Source of the DNA: CAIKMD01 sp963803265 | Lineage (GTDB): Bacteria; Pseudomonadota; Alphaproteobacteria; ATCC43930; CGMCC-115725 | DNA length: 64,000 nucleotides | Direction: 5' to 3' | Assembly (NCBI GenBank): GCA_963803265.1 | Contig: CAWDLZ010000012.1 | Coordinates: 310,001 to 374,000 of the forward strand | Shown here: one piece after another, positions 35,129-43,397 of the stretch | Numbering within the stretch: position 1 is the first letter of the stretch | How the letters are laid out: every line of letters begins with the position of its first letter | The notes under the pieces: model-generated | Told to the model about the DNA's origin: nothing | The model's input: only the letters and a program-made list of their open reading frames with translations | Databases searched by the model: none | Position numbers and translations under genes: made by a program

Positions 35129-35224
35129 AGACCATGCCGCAAACGAATGTATTGGGTTGGTGGCCGTTTTGCCGCGCCATCGAGGCGCATGGCTTATTGA
35201 CGCAAGCCTTGGGATTCCGATGCG

Positions 35225-36736
35225 ATGACGAGCCAGGATGAGATCATTGCGTTTTTGTCGAACGGCGCCACTTACGGTCTGCCGAGCACGCAGGTCGAAC
35301 GCATCGAAACGCACTGTTCGGTTATCTTCCTCGTCGGCGATCGCGCCTACAAGTTGAAGCGTCCTGTCGCGTTTTCCGCTCTCGATTACACCACCGTCGA
35401 GCGGCGTGAGGCGGCCTGTCGCGCCGAACTCCGGCTCAATCGTCGCACCGCGCCCGAGCTCTATCTCGGCGTCCATGCGATCCGCCGGAAGCCGGGCGGA
35501 GAACTCGCCCTCGACGGCGATGGGCCGGTCATCGACTGGGTTGTCGCCATGCGCCGTTTCGACCAGGCCGACCTTTTCGATCACCTCGCCGACGCCGGCA
35601 GCCTGACGCCGGACTTGATAGCCGTCCTTGCCGACGAAATCGCGCGGTTTCACGAAGCGGCGGAGCGGACCCCGGGGTATGGCGGCGCTGACAGTCTGCG
35701 CGCCGCCATCGAACTTAACCGCCGCGACCAGCAGAAAGTGGAAGCCATCCTCGGTCACGATGCAATCGCCGGCTTGCACAAGGCGTCGCTCGATGCCCTC
35801 GAGCGGGTGACGCCACTCCTCGATCGCCGACGTGGCGAGGGGAGGGTGCGGCGCTGCCACGGCGATCTGCGGCTCGCCAATATCTGCCTGCTCGATGGTC
35901 GCCCGACCCTCTTCGACGCCATCGAATTCAACGATCGGGTCTCCTGCATCGATGTCTTGTTCGACGTGGCGTTTCTGCTGACGGACCTCCATCACCGCGG
36001 CCAAGAGATCCTGGCCAATATTCTCTTCAACCGGTATCTCGACACGACGGGGGATAGCGACGGACTAGCGGCTCTACCGCTGATGCTGTCGGTTCGCGCC
36101 GCGACCCGTGCCTACGCCTTGGCCGATGCGGTGCGGCGAAACTCCCGCCCCGACGACGCACAGCAGTACGCGGCGAGGGCACTGTCGTATCTGGCGCTGG
36201 CGGAATCGCTCCTCTCCGAAGCGCCATGCCAGCTGATCGCGATCGGCGGCGTCGGTGGCAGCACCAAGTCATCGGTTGCCTACGAGCTCGCGGCTAGCTT
36301 TCGGCCGGTTCCTGGCGCCCGCGTCTTGCGCAGCGAGGTCGCACGAGGGCGGCTAGCGAATCTGCCGCCGGCCGCGCGGCTACCTGCGACGGCCTATGAT
36401 AGCGAGACGACCGAGCGCGTTTATAGGCATCTGGCGACCGAGGCGGAGCAAGCGGTGAGGGGAGGATTTACCGCCCTCGTCACTGCTGATTTCGTGCATG
36501 CCCGGCAACGCCAGACGATCGCCGCGGCAGCTACCGAGACGTCCGTGCCTTTTGTCGGCCTCTGGCTGGGCTCGGCCCAAGACCTACAGGCCGATGGCGC
36601 CGCCGGCACCGACGGTTGGCACATCATCGCACGCGACGTGGAACCCGCGACCATTCCGGCCAATCGCGATCACGCCATTTCGCGGATGAAGGCTCTCACT
36701 TGCGGCATGATTAGGGAGCGCCAAACCGGTCCGTGA
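35225..36736 (+). CDS. Bifunctional aminoglycoside-phosphotransferase-like / P-loop kinase protein
   Basis: A 503-residue protein. Residues about 30-310 have the aminoglycoside phosphotransferase fold: KLKRPVAFSALDYTT, and the catalytic loop RCHGDLRLANICLLDG followed by LFDAIEF (metal DxIEF). Residues about 340-500 form a P-loop kinase domain (IAIGGVGGSTKSSVAYELA) resembling gluconate/adenylylsulfate kinases. The P-loop is off-consensus: GVGGSTKS has Thr where the invariant Gly of GxxxxGKS should be, so ATP binding in the second domain is doubtful. This two-domain type recurs beside stress genes in Proteobacteria; the substrate is not known. Confidence 0.78.
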   Translation: MTSQDEIIAFLSNGATYGLPSTQVERIETHCSVIFLVGDRAYKLKRPVAFSALDYTTVERREAACRAELRLNRRTAPELYLGVHAIRRKPGGELALDGDGPVIDWVVAMRRFDQADLFDHLADAGSLTPDLIAVLADEIARFHEAAERTPGYGGADSLRAAIELNRRDQQKVEAILGHDAIAGLHKASLDALERVTPLLDRRRGEGRVRRCHGDLRLANICLLDGRPTLFDAIEFNDRVSCIDVLFDVAFLLTDLHHRGQEILANILFNRYLDTTGDSDGLAALPLMLSVRAATRAYALADAVRRNSRPDDAQQYAARALSYLALAESLLSEAPCQLIAIGGVGGSTKSSVAYELAASFRPVPGARVLRSEVARGRLANLPPAARLPATAYDSETTERVYRHLATEAEQAVRGGFTALVTADFVHARQRQTIAAAATETSVPFVGLWLGSAQDLQADGAAGTDGWHIIARDVEPATIPANRDHAISRMKALTCGMIRERQTGP

Positions 36737-36885
36737 AGCAGGCCGAAATGGCCGACCCCGGTCTGCGTCACGGACACGGGTTCCACCGCGATGCCGCGCC
36801 AGTTCAGGCCTCCGAGCGGCAGCGCCACGACGTGAAAGACCAGTCCCGGATCCCGGCGCGGCGATGGTTTCTCGGCGGCGATCAT
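36670..36885 (-). other. Possible alpha/beta-hydrolase C-terminal relic
   Basis: A 71-codon minus-strand frame between the kinase-like gene and the phosphoribosyltransferase contains VSVTQTGVGHFGLLHG and a terminal helix, weakly like the last strand and catalytic His of serine-aminopeptidase-type alpha/beta hydrolases (xGHFGFF). It overlaps the end of the plus-strand gene by 67 bp. It may be a decayed tail of a lost gene or chance coding; confidence is low. Confidence 0.25.
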
Positions 36886-36896
36886 GGCGCCGTCCC

Positions 36897-37607
36897 TTAC
36901 CCGCGGCCTTCCTCGCCGAGACGCTTGCCAGCGGCGCCCGGGCTGGTGGGGTGCGACGCGCGCACCCTTGCCGCCGCGCGGTCGAGCAGATCGATGACCA
37001 CATCGTCCTCGACTTGCCGGAAGTCGGCGTAGAAGAAGCCGACGGCGCCAAAGTCTTCCTGCGACAACAGACAGACGATTTCGTCCACGTCCGAACGCAG
37101 GGCGGCGAGGACGCTCGGTGGCGCGACGGGAACAGCCAACACGAGCTTCGCCGGCGCCCGTCGGCGGGTGGCTCGGAGCGCTGCGCGCATCGTCGCACCA
37201 GTGGCGATCCCGTCATCGACGACGATGGCCGTATAATCTCGGATATCCACTGGCTGGCGCCCTTTGAAATAGAGCCGGCGGCGATGTTCGATCTCGTCCA
37301 GCTGCCGTTTGATCTCCGCGTCGAGATAGGAGCGCGAAACGTCGAGCTCGGCGATCGCTCTATCGTCGAGAACCGTCTCGGGCCTTTCGCCGTCCGCGAC
37401 GGCGCCAACGGCAAGTTCCGGCGACAATGGATGCCCGATCTTGCGCACGAGCACGACATCGAGGGGAGCTTCGAGCCTGCTTGCGATCTCGAAGCCGATC
37501 GGCACGCCGCCGCGCGGCAAGGCCAGCACCACCGGTCTCTGGTTCTTGAAGCGCAGGAGCTCGGTTGCAAGCTGTCGGCCGGCGTCCTGGCGATCGGCGA
37601 ACAGCAT
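36897..37607 (-). CDS. Phosphoribosyltransferase-domain protein
   Basis: A 236-residue type I phosphoribosyltransferase. The PRPP-binding loop is AIVVDDGIATGATMRAAL (about residues 118-135); the pyrophosphate loop is VVLALPRGGVPIGFEIA near 27-43. The long helical insert (YLDAEIKRQLDEIEHRRRLYF) is typical of the group annotated as predicted phosphoribosyltransferases near hydrolases and stress genes. ATG 37607 is chosen; an ATG at 37625 overlaps the upstream stop and has no ribosome-binding site. It is the last gene of the groEL-prs operon and probably uses PRPP made by the neighbouring synthase. Confidence 0.8.
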   Translation of the reverse strand: MLFADRQDAGRQLATELLRFKNQRPVVLALPRGGVPIGFEIASRLEAPLDVVLVRKIGHPLSPELAVGAVADGERPETVLDDRAIAELDVSRSYLDAEIKRQLDEIEHRRRLYFKGRQPVDIRDYTAIVVDDGIATGATMRAALRATRRRAPAKLVLAVPVAPPSVLAALRSDVDEIVCLLSQEDFGAVGFFYADFRQVEDDVVIDLLDRAAARVRASHPTSPGAAGKRLGEEGRG

Positions 37608-37611
37608 TGGT

Positions 37612-38319
37612 TCACTTTCGCGCATGACTGACCAAATGAAGGAGGAACCAGCGGCGCGCGAGCTCAACGACCGCCTCGAGCGTGCCCGGCTCCTCGAAGA
37701 GGTGGGTCGCCCCGGGCACCACCTCGAGCATGCGCTCGCAGCGCAACGCGCGGAGTGCGCCCCGGTTGAGGCCGAGAACCTCGGTATCGTCGCCACCAAC
37801 GATCAGCAGGGTCGGCGCCTTGACCAGCTTCAGGGCATCGCCCGCCAGATCCGGCCGGCCGCCGCGCGAGACGACGGCCGCGATGTTCTCGCCAAGCCGT
37901 GCGGCGGCAATGAGCGCGGCCGCTGCCCCGGTGCTGGCCCCGAAATACCCCACGGGCAGCGATCGGGTCGTTTCGCGAGCCTGGGCCCAAACGGTGCCGG
38001 CGAGCAGCCGGTCGGCCAGCAGGTCGATGTCGAAGACGTTGGCGCGGTCGAGGGCCTCGCTCTCGCTGAGCAAATCGAACAGCAACGTCGCGAGACCGGC
38101 TTTCCGGAGCGCGCTCGCAACGTAGGCATTGCGTGGACTGAAGCGGCTGCTGCCGCTGCCATGGGCAAAAAGAACCAGCCCGGACGCCTGCCCCGCTGGA
38201 AATCCGAGCGTCCCTTCCAAATGGAACGGCGGTATCTGCACCGTCTCGGTCGCCTCGTCCGCCGTTCCACCGAGCATGGCATCGGACTCCTGTCTGTTAT
38301 GAAGATGGGGAAGCGTCAT
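37612..38319 (-). CDS. Dienelactone-hydrolase-like alpha/beta hydrolase
   Basis: A 235-residue alpha/beta hydrolase: oxyanion segment LVLFAHGSGSSRFSPRN near residue 50, nucleophile elbow GYFGASTGAAAAL near 125 (G-A-S-T-G), acid strand LLIVGGDDTEVL near 173 and His in PGATHLFEEPG near 205. These define the dienelactone-hydrolase-like family. The gene sits between PRPP synthase and the phosphoribosyltransferase and overlaps the former by four bases (ATGA). CGGAGG supports ATG 38319. The same three-gene combination is common in FixK-regulated clusters, but the physiological substrate is unknown. Confidence 0.8.
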   Translation of the reverse strand: MTLPHLHNRQESDAMLGGTADEATETVQIPPFHLEGTLGFPAGQASGLVLFAHGSGSSRFSPRNAYVASALRKAGLATLLFDLLSESEALDRANVFDIDLLADRLLAGTVWAQARETTRSLPVGYFGASTGAAAALIAAARLGENIAAVVSRGGRPDLAGDALKLVKAPTLLIVGGDDTEVLGLNRGALRALRCERMLEVVPGATHLFEEPGTLEAVVELARRWFLLHLVSHARK

Positions 38320-39278
38320 CCCGACCTCCGCGCCTCGCCAATCGTCGCGGCGACCGATGGGGTGGAATCCAGGACGATCACTCGATCGCGCGCGGCTGGC
38401 GCGATCGTCTCGGAAAACGGAACCGTGTCGGCGATGACGAGGCCGTCGAAATCGCTGCTTGCGAACAGCTCCGCCGCGCCGCCGGTAAAGAGGCCATGGG
38501 TGGCCGCTCCGAACACGTGACTTGCCCCTGCGGCGCGGCAGGCCCTGGCAGCGCGAAGGAGCGTGTTGCCGGTGCTGATGAGATCGTCGAGAATGATCGC
38601 TGTCTTAGCTTCGACTCCTCCTACCAGCGCACCGCCGGTCACGACGCCGCCGCTGCGATATTTCTCCACGAAGGCATTATCGACAGGACGCGCGGACTTA
38701 CGCTCGAGCGCACGGCGGAACAGCTCGACCCGCTTGACGCCGCCGGCATCGGGAGAGACGGCGACGATCTTCTCCCGTCTTGCCATCGGCGCAAAGTGTT
38801 CGGCGAAGAGCTCGGCAGTCTCGATGTGCCGGGTCGGGCAGTGGAAGGCGTTCTCGAAGGCGGCGTCGTTATGGACTTGGAGAGCCATCACCCGGTCTGT
38901 GCCGACGGCTTCGAACAAGGCCGCGACGTAACGGGAGGTCACGGGATCGTAAGGCTGGGTCCTGCGGTCCTTGCGCGCATAGCACAGATAGGGCGTCACG
39001 GCGGTGACGCGCGCGGCGCCGTGGTCCTTCAAGGTGCCGATCAAAAAGAGCAGCCGGCACAATTTGTCGTTCACGGTCTGCGTCCTGTCACCGTGGAGGG
39101 CGTGAATGGCGTAAGCGTCGGCGCCCTCGACCGATTCGAGAGGACGCACCTTGTGCTCGCCGTCTTCGAAGCTGCGCTCCTCGATACTGGAGAGTGGCGT
39201 CTCAAGATGCAGCGCCACGCGCTTGGCGTACTCCTCCGTGCCGGCGAGAGTGAACAGTGCGAGCGGATGAGTTGCCAT
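38316..39278 (-). CDS. prs: Ribose-phosphate pyrophosphokinase (PRPP synthase), divergent
   Basis: A 320-residue PRPP synthase-family enzyme making phosphoribosyl pyrophosphate from ribose-5-phosphate and ATP. Seen: ERSFEDGEHKVRPL (N-terminal ATP/ribose region), PYLCYARKDRRTQPYDPVTSRYVA (flexible loop), VSPDAGGVKR, and the PRPP loop ILDDLISTGNTLLRAA (usual DDMIDTAGT, so DDLISTGNT is a variant). This divergence marks it as a second, specialised Prs rather than the housekeeping copy. It is located 27 nt after groEL and upstream of a PRPP-using transferase, within the operon driven by FNR box 2. Confidence 0.83.
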   Translation of the reverse strand: MATHPLALFTLAGTEEYAKRVALHLETPLSSIEERSFEDGEHKVRPLESVEGADAYAIHALHGDRTQTVNDKLCRLLFLIGTLKDHGAARVTAVTPYLCYARKDRRTQPYDPVTSRYVAALFEAVGTDRVMALQVHNDAAFENAFHCPTRHIETAELFAEHFAPMARREKIVAVSPDAGGVKRVELFRRALERKSARPVDNAFVEKYRSGGVVTGGALVGGVEAKTAIILDDLISTGNTLLRAARACRAAGASHVFGAATHGLFTGGAAELFASSDFDGLVIADTVPFSETIAPAARDRVIVLDSTPSVAATIGEARRSG

Positions 39279-39305
39279 CGGATCCTCCCGGCTTCAGTGA
39301 ACCCA

Positions 39306-40928
39306 CTACATTCCGTATTCAGGTTCTGCCGCCTTTTCCTTCTTTTCGTCCGCGATCTCGGTCATGGTGGCCTCGGTCAGCAGGAGGACGCTTGCGACGG
39401 ATACCGCGTTTTCAAGGGCAACGCGCACCACCTTGGTGGGGTCTATGATCCCGGCCTCCACCAGATCGACATACGCTTTGCGTGCTGCGTCGAACCCTAG
39501 ATTGCCCTCGCCGGCCAGCATGCGGGCCACGACAACCCCGGCATCCACTGCCGAATTCTCGGCGATCTGGCGGGTCGGAGATTCGAGCGCGCGCTTCAGC
39601 ACCTGAATCCCGGTTCGTTCATCGCCCTCGCAACTCGCTTCCTCTCGCGTGACGGCCTCGATGCAGCGGAGCAACGCCAACCCCCCACCGGGAACAATAC
39701 CTTCGGCGACGGCTGCCTTGGTCGCGCTGATGGCGTCGTCGAGCGCTTCCTTCTTGGCTTTCATCTCCGCCTCGGCAGGCGCTCCGACGCGGATCACGGC
39801 GACGCCCCCCGAGAGCTTGGCCAGCCGTTCCTGAAGTTTCTCACGGTCATAGTCGCTGGTGGTTTTCTCGATCTCGCGGCGGATCTGTTGGATGCGGCCG
39901 TCGATTTCGGCCTTGGTGCCCGCGCCACCGATGATGGTCGTGTTGTCCTTGTCGACGACGACCCGCTTAGCCCGGCCGAGTTGCTCCGGCCCGATATGCT
40001 CGAGCTTCAAGCCGATTTCCTCCGAGATCACCATGCCGCCCGTCAGCACGGCCATATCCTCGAGCATCGCCTTGCGGCGATCGCCGAAACCCGGCGCTTT
40101 GACCGCGCAGCTCTTGAGCGCGCTTCGGACCTGGTTGACGATGAGCGTGGCGAGAGCCTCGCCCTCGATATCCTCGGCCACGACGAGCAATGGCCTGCCC
40201 GATTTCGCGACCTGGTCGAGCAGGGGGATGAGGTCCTTCAGGATGCCGATCTTGCGGTCCGACAACAGGATGAACGGATCCTCGAGAACCGCCTCCATCT
40301 TGTCGGGATTCGTGATGAAGTAAGGGGACACGAATCCGCGGTCGAACTGCATTCCCTCGACGACGGTCATCGTCGTCTCGGTCGTCTTCGATTCCTCGGC
40401 CGTGATGACGCCCTCGGCGCCGACCTTATCCATCGCGTCGGCGACGAGCTCGCCGATGGCCGGATCGTTGTGCGCCGAGATCGTCGCCACCTGCGCCTTC
40501 TCCTTGCGCGTCGCAACCGGGCGCGACATTTTTCGCAACGAATCGATCGCCGCCTTGGTCGCGCGGTCAAGTCCGCGCTTGAGGTCGATGGCGCTCGCGC
40601 CCGCGACGACGTTGCGCACGCCATCGGCAAAGATCGCATGCGCCAGGATCGTCGCCGTGCTCGTGCCGTCGCCGACGAGATCGCCGGTCCTTTCCGCCGC
40701 CTGCCGCATCATTTGCGCGCCGAGATTCTCTTCCGGGTCCTTGAGTTCGAATTCCTTGGCGATGGTGACGCCATCATTGCAGACGATCGGGGCACCCCAT
40801 CTTTTCTGAATGAGAACCGCTTTGGAACGTGGACCGAGTGTTACGCGCACCGCGTCCGCAAGCTGTGATGCGCCGCGCAGAATCTTTTCGCGAGCCGCGG
40901 ATCGGAAGATGACCTGCTTGTACGGCAT
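39306..40928 (-). CDS. groL: 60-kDa chaperonin GroEL (additional copy, no GroES)
   Basis: A 540-residue chaperonin. Complete GroEL landmarks: LGPRSKAVLIQ, GDGTSTATILA (nucleotide loop), NDGVTIAKEF, the ATP-binding GGGLALLRC, and AAVAEGIVPGGG. The C-terminus ends EPEYGM and lacks the usual GGM repeats, and the N-terminal LGP(R)SKAVLIQKRWGAP differs from the typical K-G-R-N-V. No groES lies next to it. Both suggest a specialised second chaperonin expressed under particular conditions, consistent with an FNR/FixK box 60 nt upstream of its ATG. It leads an operon with prs, hydrolase and phosphoribosyltransferase. Confidence 0.9.
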   Translation of the reverse strand: MPYKQVIFRSAAREKILRGASQLADAVRVTLGPRSKAVLIQKRWGAPIVCNDGVTIAKEFELKDPEENLGAQMMRQAAERTGDLVGDGTSTATILAHAIFADGVRNVVAGASAIDLKRGLDRATKAAIDSLRKMSRPVATRKEKAQVATISAHNDPAIGELVADAMDKVGAEGVITAEESKTTETTMTVVEGMQFDRGFVSPYFITNPDKMEAVLEDPFILLSDRKIGILKDLIPLLDQVAKSGRPLLVVAEDIEGEALATLIVNQVRSALKSCAVKAPGFGDRRKAMLEDMAVLTGGMVISEEIGLKLEHIGPEQLGRAKRVVVDKDNTTIIGGAGTKAEIDGRIQQIRREIEKTTSDYDREKLQERLAKLSGGVAVIRVGAPAEAEMKAKKEALDDAISATKAAVAEGIVPGGGLALLRCIEAVTREEASCEGDERTGIQVLKRALESPTRQIAENSAVDAGVVVARMLAGEGNLGFDAARKAYVDLVEAGIIDPTKVVRVALENAVSVASVLLLTEATMTEIADEKKEKAAEPEYGM

Positions 40929-40987
40929 CGCACGGCCCCTCAGTTTGAATTACATGTGCAATAATGCATTTCCTCGGCTATCGCGCT

Positions 40988-41001
40988 TTGACCCAGATCA
41001 A
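40988..41001. promoter_or_regulatory. FNR/FixK-type box 2 (groEL operon)
   Basis: TTGACCCAGATCAA matches TTGAC-N4-ATCAA exactly. It ends 60 nt before the groEL ATG at 40928 (minus strand), placing a -41.5 class promoter about 25 nt before the start codon; an AT-rich CATTAT/TATTGC stretch near 40958-40966 fits the -10. Confidence 0.72.
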
Positions 41002-41041
41002 CGGCGACCCATCGGAGGTTTCTTGAAAGACTGCACGGGGA

Positions 41042-41055
41042 TTGACTTGGATCAA
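41042..41055. promoter_or_regulatory. FNR/FixK-type box 3 (primase-polymerase side)
   Basis: TTGACTTGGATCAA matches TTGAC-N4-ATCAA. It is 41 bp from box 2 and points to the plus-strand genes. An ATG with a GAGGGAG site lies 57 nt downstream at 41112, the same geometry as the other boxes, although the frame that follows there does not look coding. Confidence 0.68.
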
Positions 41056-41095
41056 TTCCCGGCGACGGCCGAGGTGGCACGTTATTTTCTGGTTT

Positions 41096-41326
41096 ATGAG
41101 GGAGATCGGCCATGGCCCAGGCGGTGGCGCCTGGAGCGGACGCGACCGCTGGCATGGCATTGTCGGGCAATTCGACCATGAACGCTGGCGAGGCGGACAC
41201 TGGTGGCAAGGTGTCGATGCCGCCCGGCTTGCATGGCGGTGGATCGCAGGCCCGGATCGGTATCGGCGCACGGAAGCCGTCTATCCCTGTTCCGATCCCT
41301 ATACGCCGCCAGGCGCGGCTCTGTGA
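41096..41326 (+). pseudogene. Remnant of a small Trp/Gly/His-rich (secreted-type) protein
   Basis: From ATG 41096 a 76-residue frame reads GHGPGGGAWSGRDRWHG, ERWRGGHWWQG, WRWIAGPDRYRR and ends YPCSDPYTPPG. This matches the mature part of small exported WRGGxWW/YPxPDPYxPPG proteins of alphaproteobacteria. The signal peptide is missing and the frame begins almost at the expected transcription start, so the gene probably lost its 5' end. It lies between FNR box 3 and the primase-polymerase gene. Family recognition is tentative. Confidence 0.45.
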
Positions 41327-41338
41327 GAAAGCGGGGAT

Positions 41339-42166
41339 ATGGCCGCAGATCTAACCTCCCGCGGCGAGGCGCAAGCCCAAACGGGCCCCTTCTGGGAGGC
41401 TCAACAAGCGGCGAAGGAATACCTGAGATTGGGCTGGTCGGTCGTACCGATCCGCCCCAGGGCAAAGCTGCCGCTCATCGCATGGGAACAATACCAGCAT
41501 CGGCGTGCCGGCGAAGACGAAATTGCCGAATGGTTTCGGCGTTGGCCTGACGCCAATCTCGGCATCGTAACGGGAAGCGTTTCGCACGTCGTCGTCCTCG
41601 ATATCGACCCCCGGCACGGCGGGGAGGAAAGCCTAGCGGTCCTGGAGCATGCGAACGGCAGCTTGCCCTCGACGGCGGAAGCCGAGACCGGCGGCGGCGG
41701 GCGCCATCTTTATTTCCGGCCGCCAGCGATGAATTTGCGAACCAGGGCCGGTCTCGCCAGAGGCATCGATCTTCGCGCCGAAGGCGGTTTGGCCGTCGCT
41801 CCACCGTCGATCCATCCGACGGGCAAGAGATATGTCTGGCGTCCCGGGCGCGATCCCAACACCATGAAGCCGGCCGCCCTGCCGCAGTGGCTTGAGCAGC
41901 TTGCGCGCGACGACGTCGAGCTTCACGGCCATCCGATCCGGTATTGGCGCGATCTGCTCCGAGACGGGGTGGAAGAAGGTGTCCGCAACAACACCCTTGC
42001 TTCGCTCGCAGGCCACCTCCTGTGGCATGGCGTCGATCCTGAGGTTGTCACCGAGATGCTTTTGTGCTGGAACCGCGTCCGCTGCAGGCCTCCTCTCGAG
42101 GAGGAAGAGGTAAAGGACGTCGTGTCTAGCATTAGCCGTCTGCACATGCGCGGCAAAACGAATTAG
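41339..42166 (+). CDS. Stand-alone primase-polymerase (PrimPol, archaeo-eukaryotic primase fold)
   Basis: A 275-residue protein: residues about 15-190 form a bifunctional primase/polymerase domain, with GWSVVPIRPRAKLPL, WPDANLGIVTG, catalytic VVLDIDPRHGGEES (D-x-D), GGGGRHLYF and a third motif LRAEGGLAVAPPSIHPTG. Residues about 200-270 form a primase C-terminal domain (VRNNTLASLAGHLLWHG, EEVKDVVSSISRLH). No helicase domain or plasmid/phage gene is nearby; this is unusual for mobile-element PrimPols and suggests a chromosomal role, perhaps in damage-tolerant replication. The upstream FNR/FixK box implies low-oxygen expression. Confidence 0.83.
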   Translation: MAADLTSRGEAQAQTGPFWEAQQAAKEYLRLGWSVVPIRPRAKLPLIAWEQYQHRRAGEDEIAEWFRRWPDANLGIVTGSVSHVVVLDIDPRHGGEESLAVLEHANGSLPSTAEAETGGGGRHLYFRPPAMNLRTRAGLARGIDLRAEGGLAVAPPSIHPTGKRYVWRPGRDPNTMKPAALPQWLEQLARDDVELHGHPIRYWRDLLRDGVEEGVRNNTLASLAGHLLWHGVDPEVVTEMLLCWNRVRCRPPLEEEEVKDVVSSISRLHMRGKTN

Positions 42167-42331
42167 GTGCGTCGAACTCGGACGCAGGCGGCAGTTATCG
42201 GCTTGCCACCCCGCGCGGCGGTCAAGAACCAAACGTGCAGCATGGCTGCAGCATGGACGGTAGCGTTCGCCCCGTCGCAGCTGGTCGAGGTCGCTGAGAC
42301 GGCGCGAGCCCACGCTCGTTCCGTCGCCGGC

Positions 42332-42583
42332 TCACCGCTCATCGCCAGAAGGCGGCAGCTCGGCCTCCAGGAGACGGCAGACCTGAGCGGCTCTGCCGTG
42401 GATTGTGCTGTGCCGTTCCCGACGTATCTGGTCGTCAGCGGATAGCCACGCGTAGGCTTCCAGAACCTCGTTCCGCGTTGCTCCTAGTCCGAGGATCGCC
42501 GCGATCACTGCATCGTCGAGGGGGCCCAGGATTTCCCGGACCTCGCTGCCCGTGGCGGGTTGCTCCGTGCCTAAATCAACCAT
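42332..42583 (-). CDS. Small conserved-type hypothetical protein
   Basis: An 83-residue acidic, helical protein (SEVREILGPLDDAVIAAILGLG, EVLEAYAWLSADD, RAAQVCRLLEAEL). No characterised family is recognised; proteins of this shape with an AFxWL-type helix occur beside CBS-domain genes in related bacteria. It starts 3 nt after the CBS gene stop, so it is the second gene of that operon and probably shares FNR box 4. No signal peptide or membrane segment. Confidence 0.6.
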   Translation of the reverse strand: MVDLGTEQPATGSEVREILGPLDDAVIAAILGLGATRNEVLEAYAWLSADDQIRRERHSTIHGRAAQVCRLLEAELPPSGDER

Positions 42584-42586
42584 CGA

Positions 42587-43078
42587 TCACCTTCCCAGAA
42601 GCTTCTGCCTCGCTTCAAACTCGTCACCCTGGCCGCCATGCATCAAGCCCGATCGGGTTTCGACGGCTCGGAGATGCGCCGCACCAGATCCCGCAGTGAT
42701 GTGCTCGCTCGCACGGACGGCGATGTCCCCGATCGAGACGATACCCACGAGCCGGCTGCCCTCGCGGCTGAACACCGGGAGGCGGCGGACCTGCAGCGCC
42801 GCCATGTGTTTCACGATGTCGGCAACCTCGTCGCCCTCGAGGCAATAATGCACCTCTTCGGTCATGATGTCGCCGACCTTGGTCGGCTCAGGGCCTCCCT
42901 CTGCGGCCAGCGCACGAACCACGATATCGCGGTCCGTGATCACGCCGACGACCCGCCTGCCGTCATAAACCGGCAAAAACCCGACATTGAGCCGGTCCAT
43001 AATCGCCGCGGCCTTCCGCAACGGGTCGTCGGGTCCGACCGTTTCGACCTCGCGGGTCATGATGTCTGACGCTTTCAA
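42587..43078 (-). CDS. CBS-domain pair protein
   Basis: A 163-residue protein made of two CBS modules: ASDIMTREVETVGPDDPLRKAAAIM with VVGVITDRDIVVR, and KVGDIMTEEVHYCLEGDEVADIVKHMA with LVGIVSIGDIAVR. The pair forms a Bateman module that binds adenine nucleotides. Start is taken at TTG 43078 (LKASDIM), with GAGGG 10 nt upstream; this leaves 57 nt to FNR box 4, the same geometry as the other boxed genes. Stand-alone CBS proteins are frequent FixK targets in rhizobia; it may act as an energy-charge sensor. Confidence 0.85.
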   Translation of the reverse strand: MKASDIMTREVETVGPDDPLRKAAAIMDRLNVGFLPVYDGRRVVGVITDRDIVVRALAAEGGPEPTKVGDIMTEEVHYCLEGDEVADIVKHMAALQVRRLPVFSREGSRLVGIVSIGDIAVRASEHITAGSGAAHLRAVETRSGLMHGGQGDEFEARQKLLGR

Positions 43079-43134
43079 TGGAGCGCTCCCTCGATGCGTG
43101 CCGCATAGCACAACAGATAACGCGCCGTCTGCCC

Positions 43135-43148
43135 TTGAGATAGGTCAA
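43135..43148. promoter_or_regulatory. FNR/FixK-type box 4 (CBS gene)
   Basis: TTGAGATAGGTCAA has TTGAG and GTCAA half-sites flanking four bases, close to the FNR/FixK consensus. It is 57 nt upstream of the TTG start of the CBS-domain gene (minus strand). Confidence 0.65.
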
Positions 43149-43324
43149 GATCGCGTCGCCTTGCCGCGTCTTCGGTCCCGCGGCTAGCAAGAGCCTTCGC
43201 CACATTCTCATGGTCTTAATCTCCCGATGGGATGGGACGGGTTCCGGCGTCGATCATTGGTTGGCCGCGCCACGCCTGCCTCGATCCAGCGCAAAGCGAG
43301 CAGGTTTCACCGAAGCGCGCCGCC

Positions 43325-43338
43325 TTGACATGCATCAA
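43325..43338. promoter_or_regulatory. FNR/FixK-type box 5 (archease-rtcB operon)
   Basis: TTGACATGCATCAA matches TTGAC-N4-ATCAA exactly. It lies 60 nt before the archease ATG at 43398, giving a -41.5 promoter with a CAGACT -10-like element near 43361. The remainder of the 43079-43397 gap has no coding content. Confidence 0.72.
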
Positions 43339-43397
43339 GGCTCGACAGGCAAGCGCCTGGCAGACTCTCGGCCAGCGGTGCCGGGAGGAAAGGTCCG

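Noticed and set aside
41339..42166. PrimPol as evidence of an integrated plasmid
   Set aside because: No partition, replication, conjugation or att-like sequence nearby.
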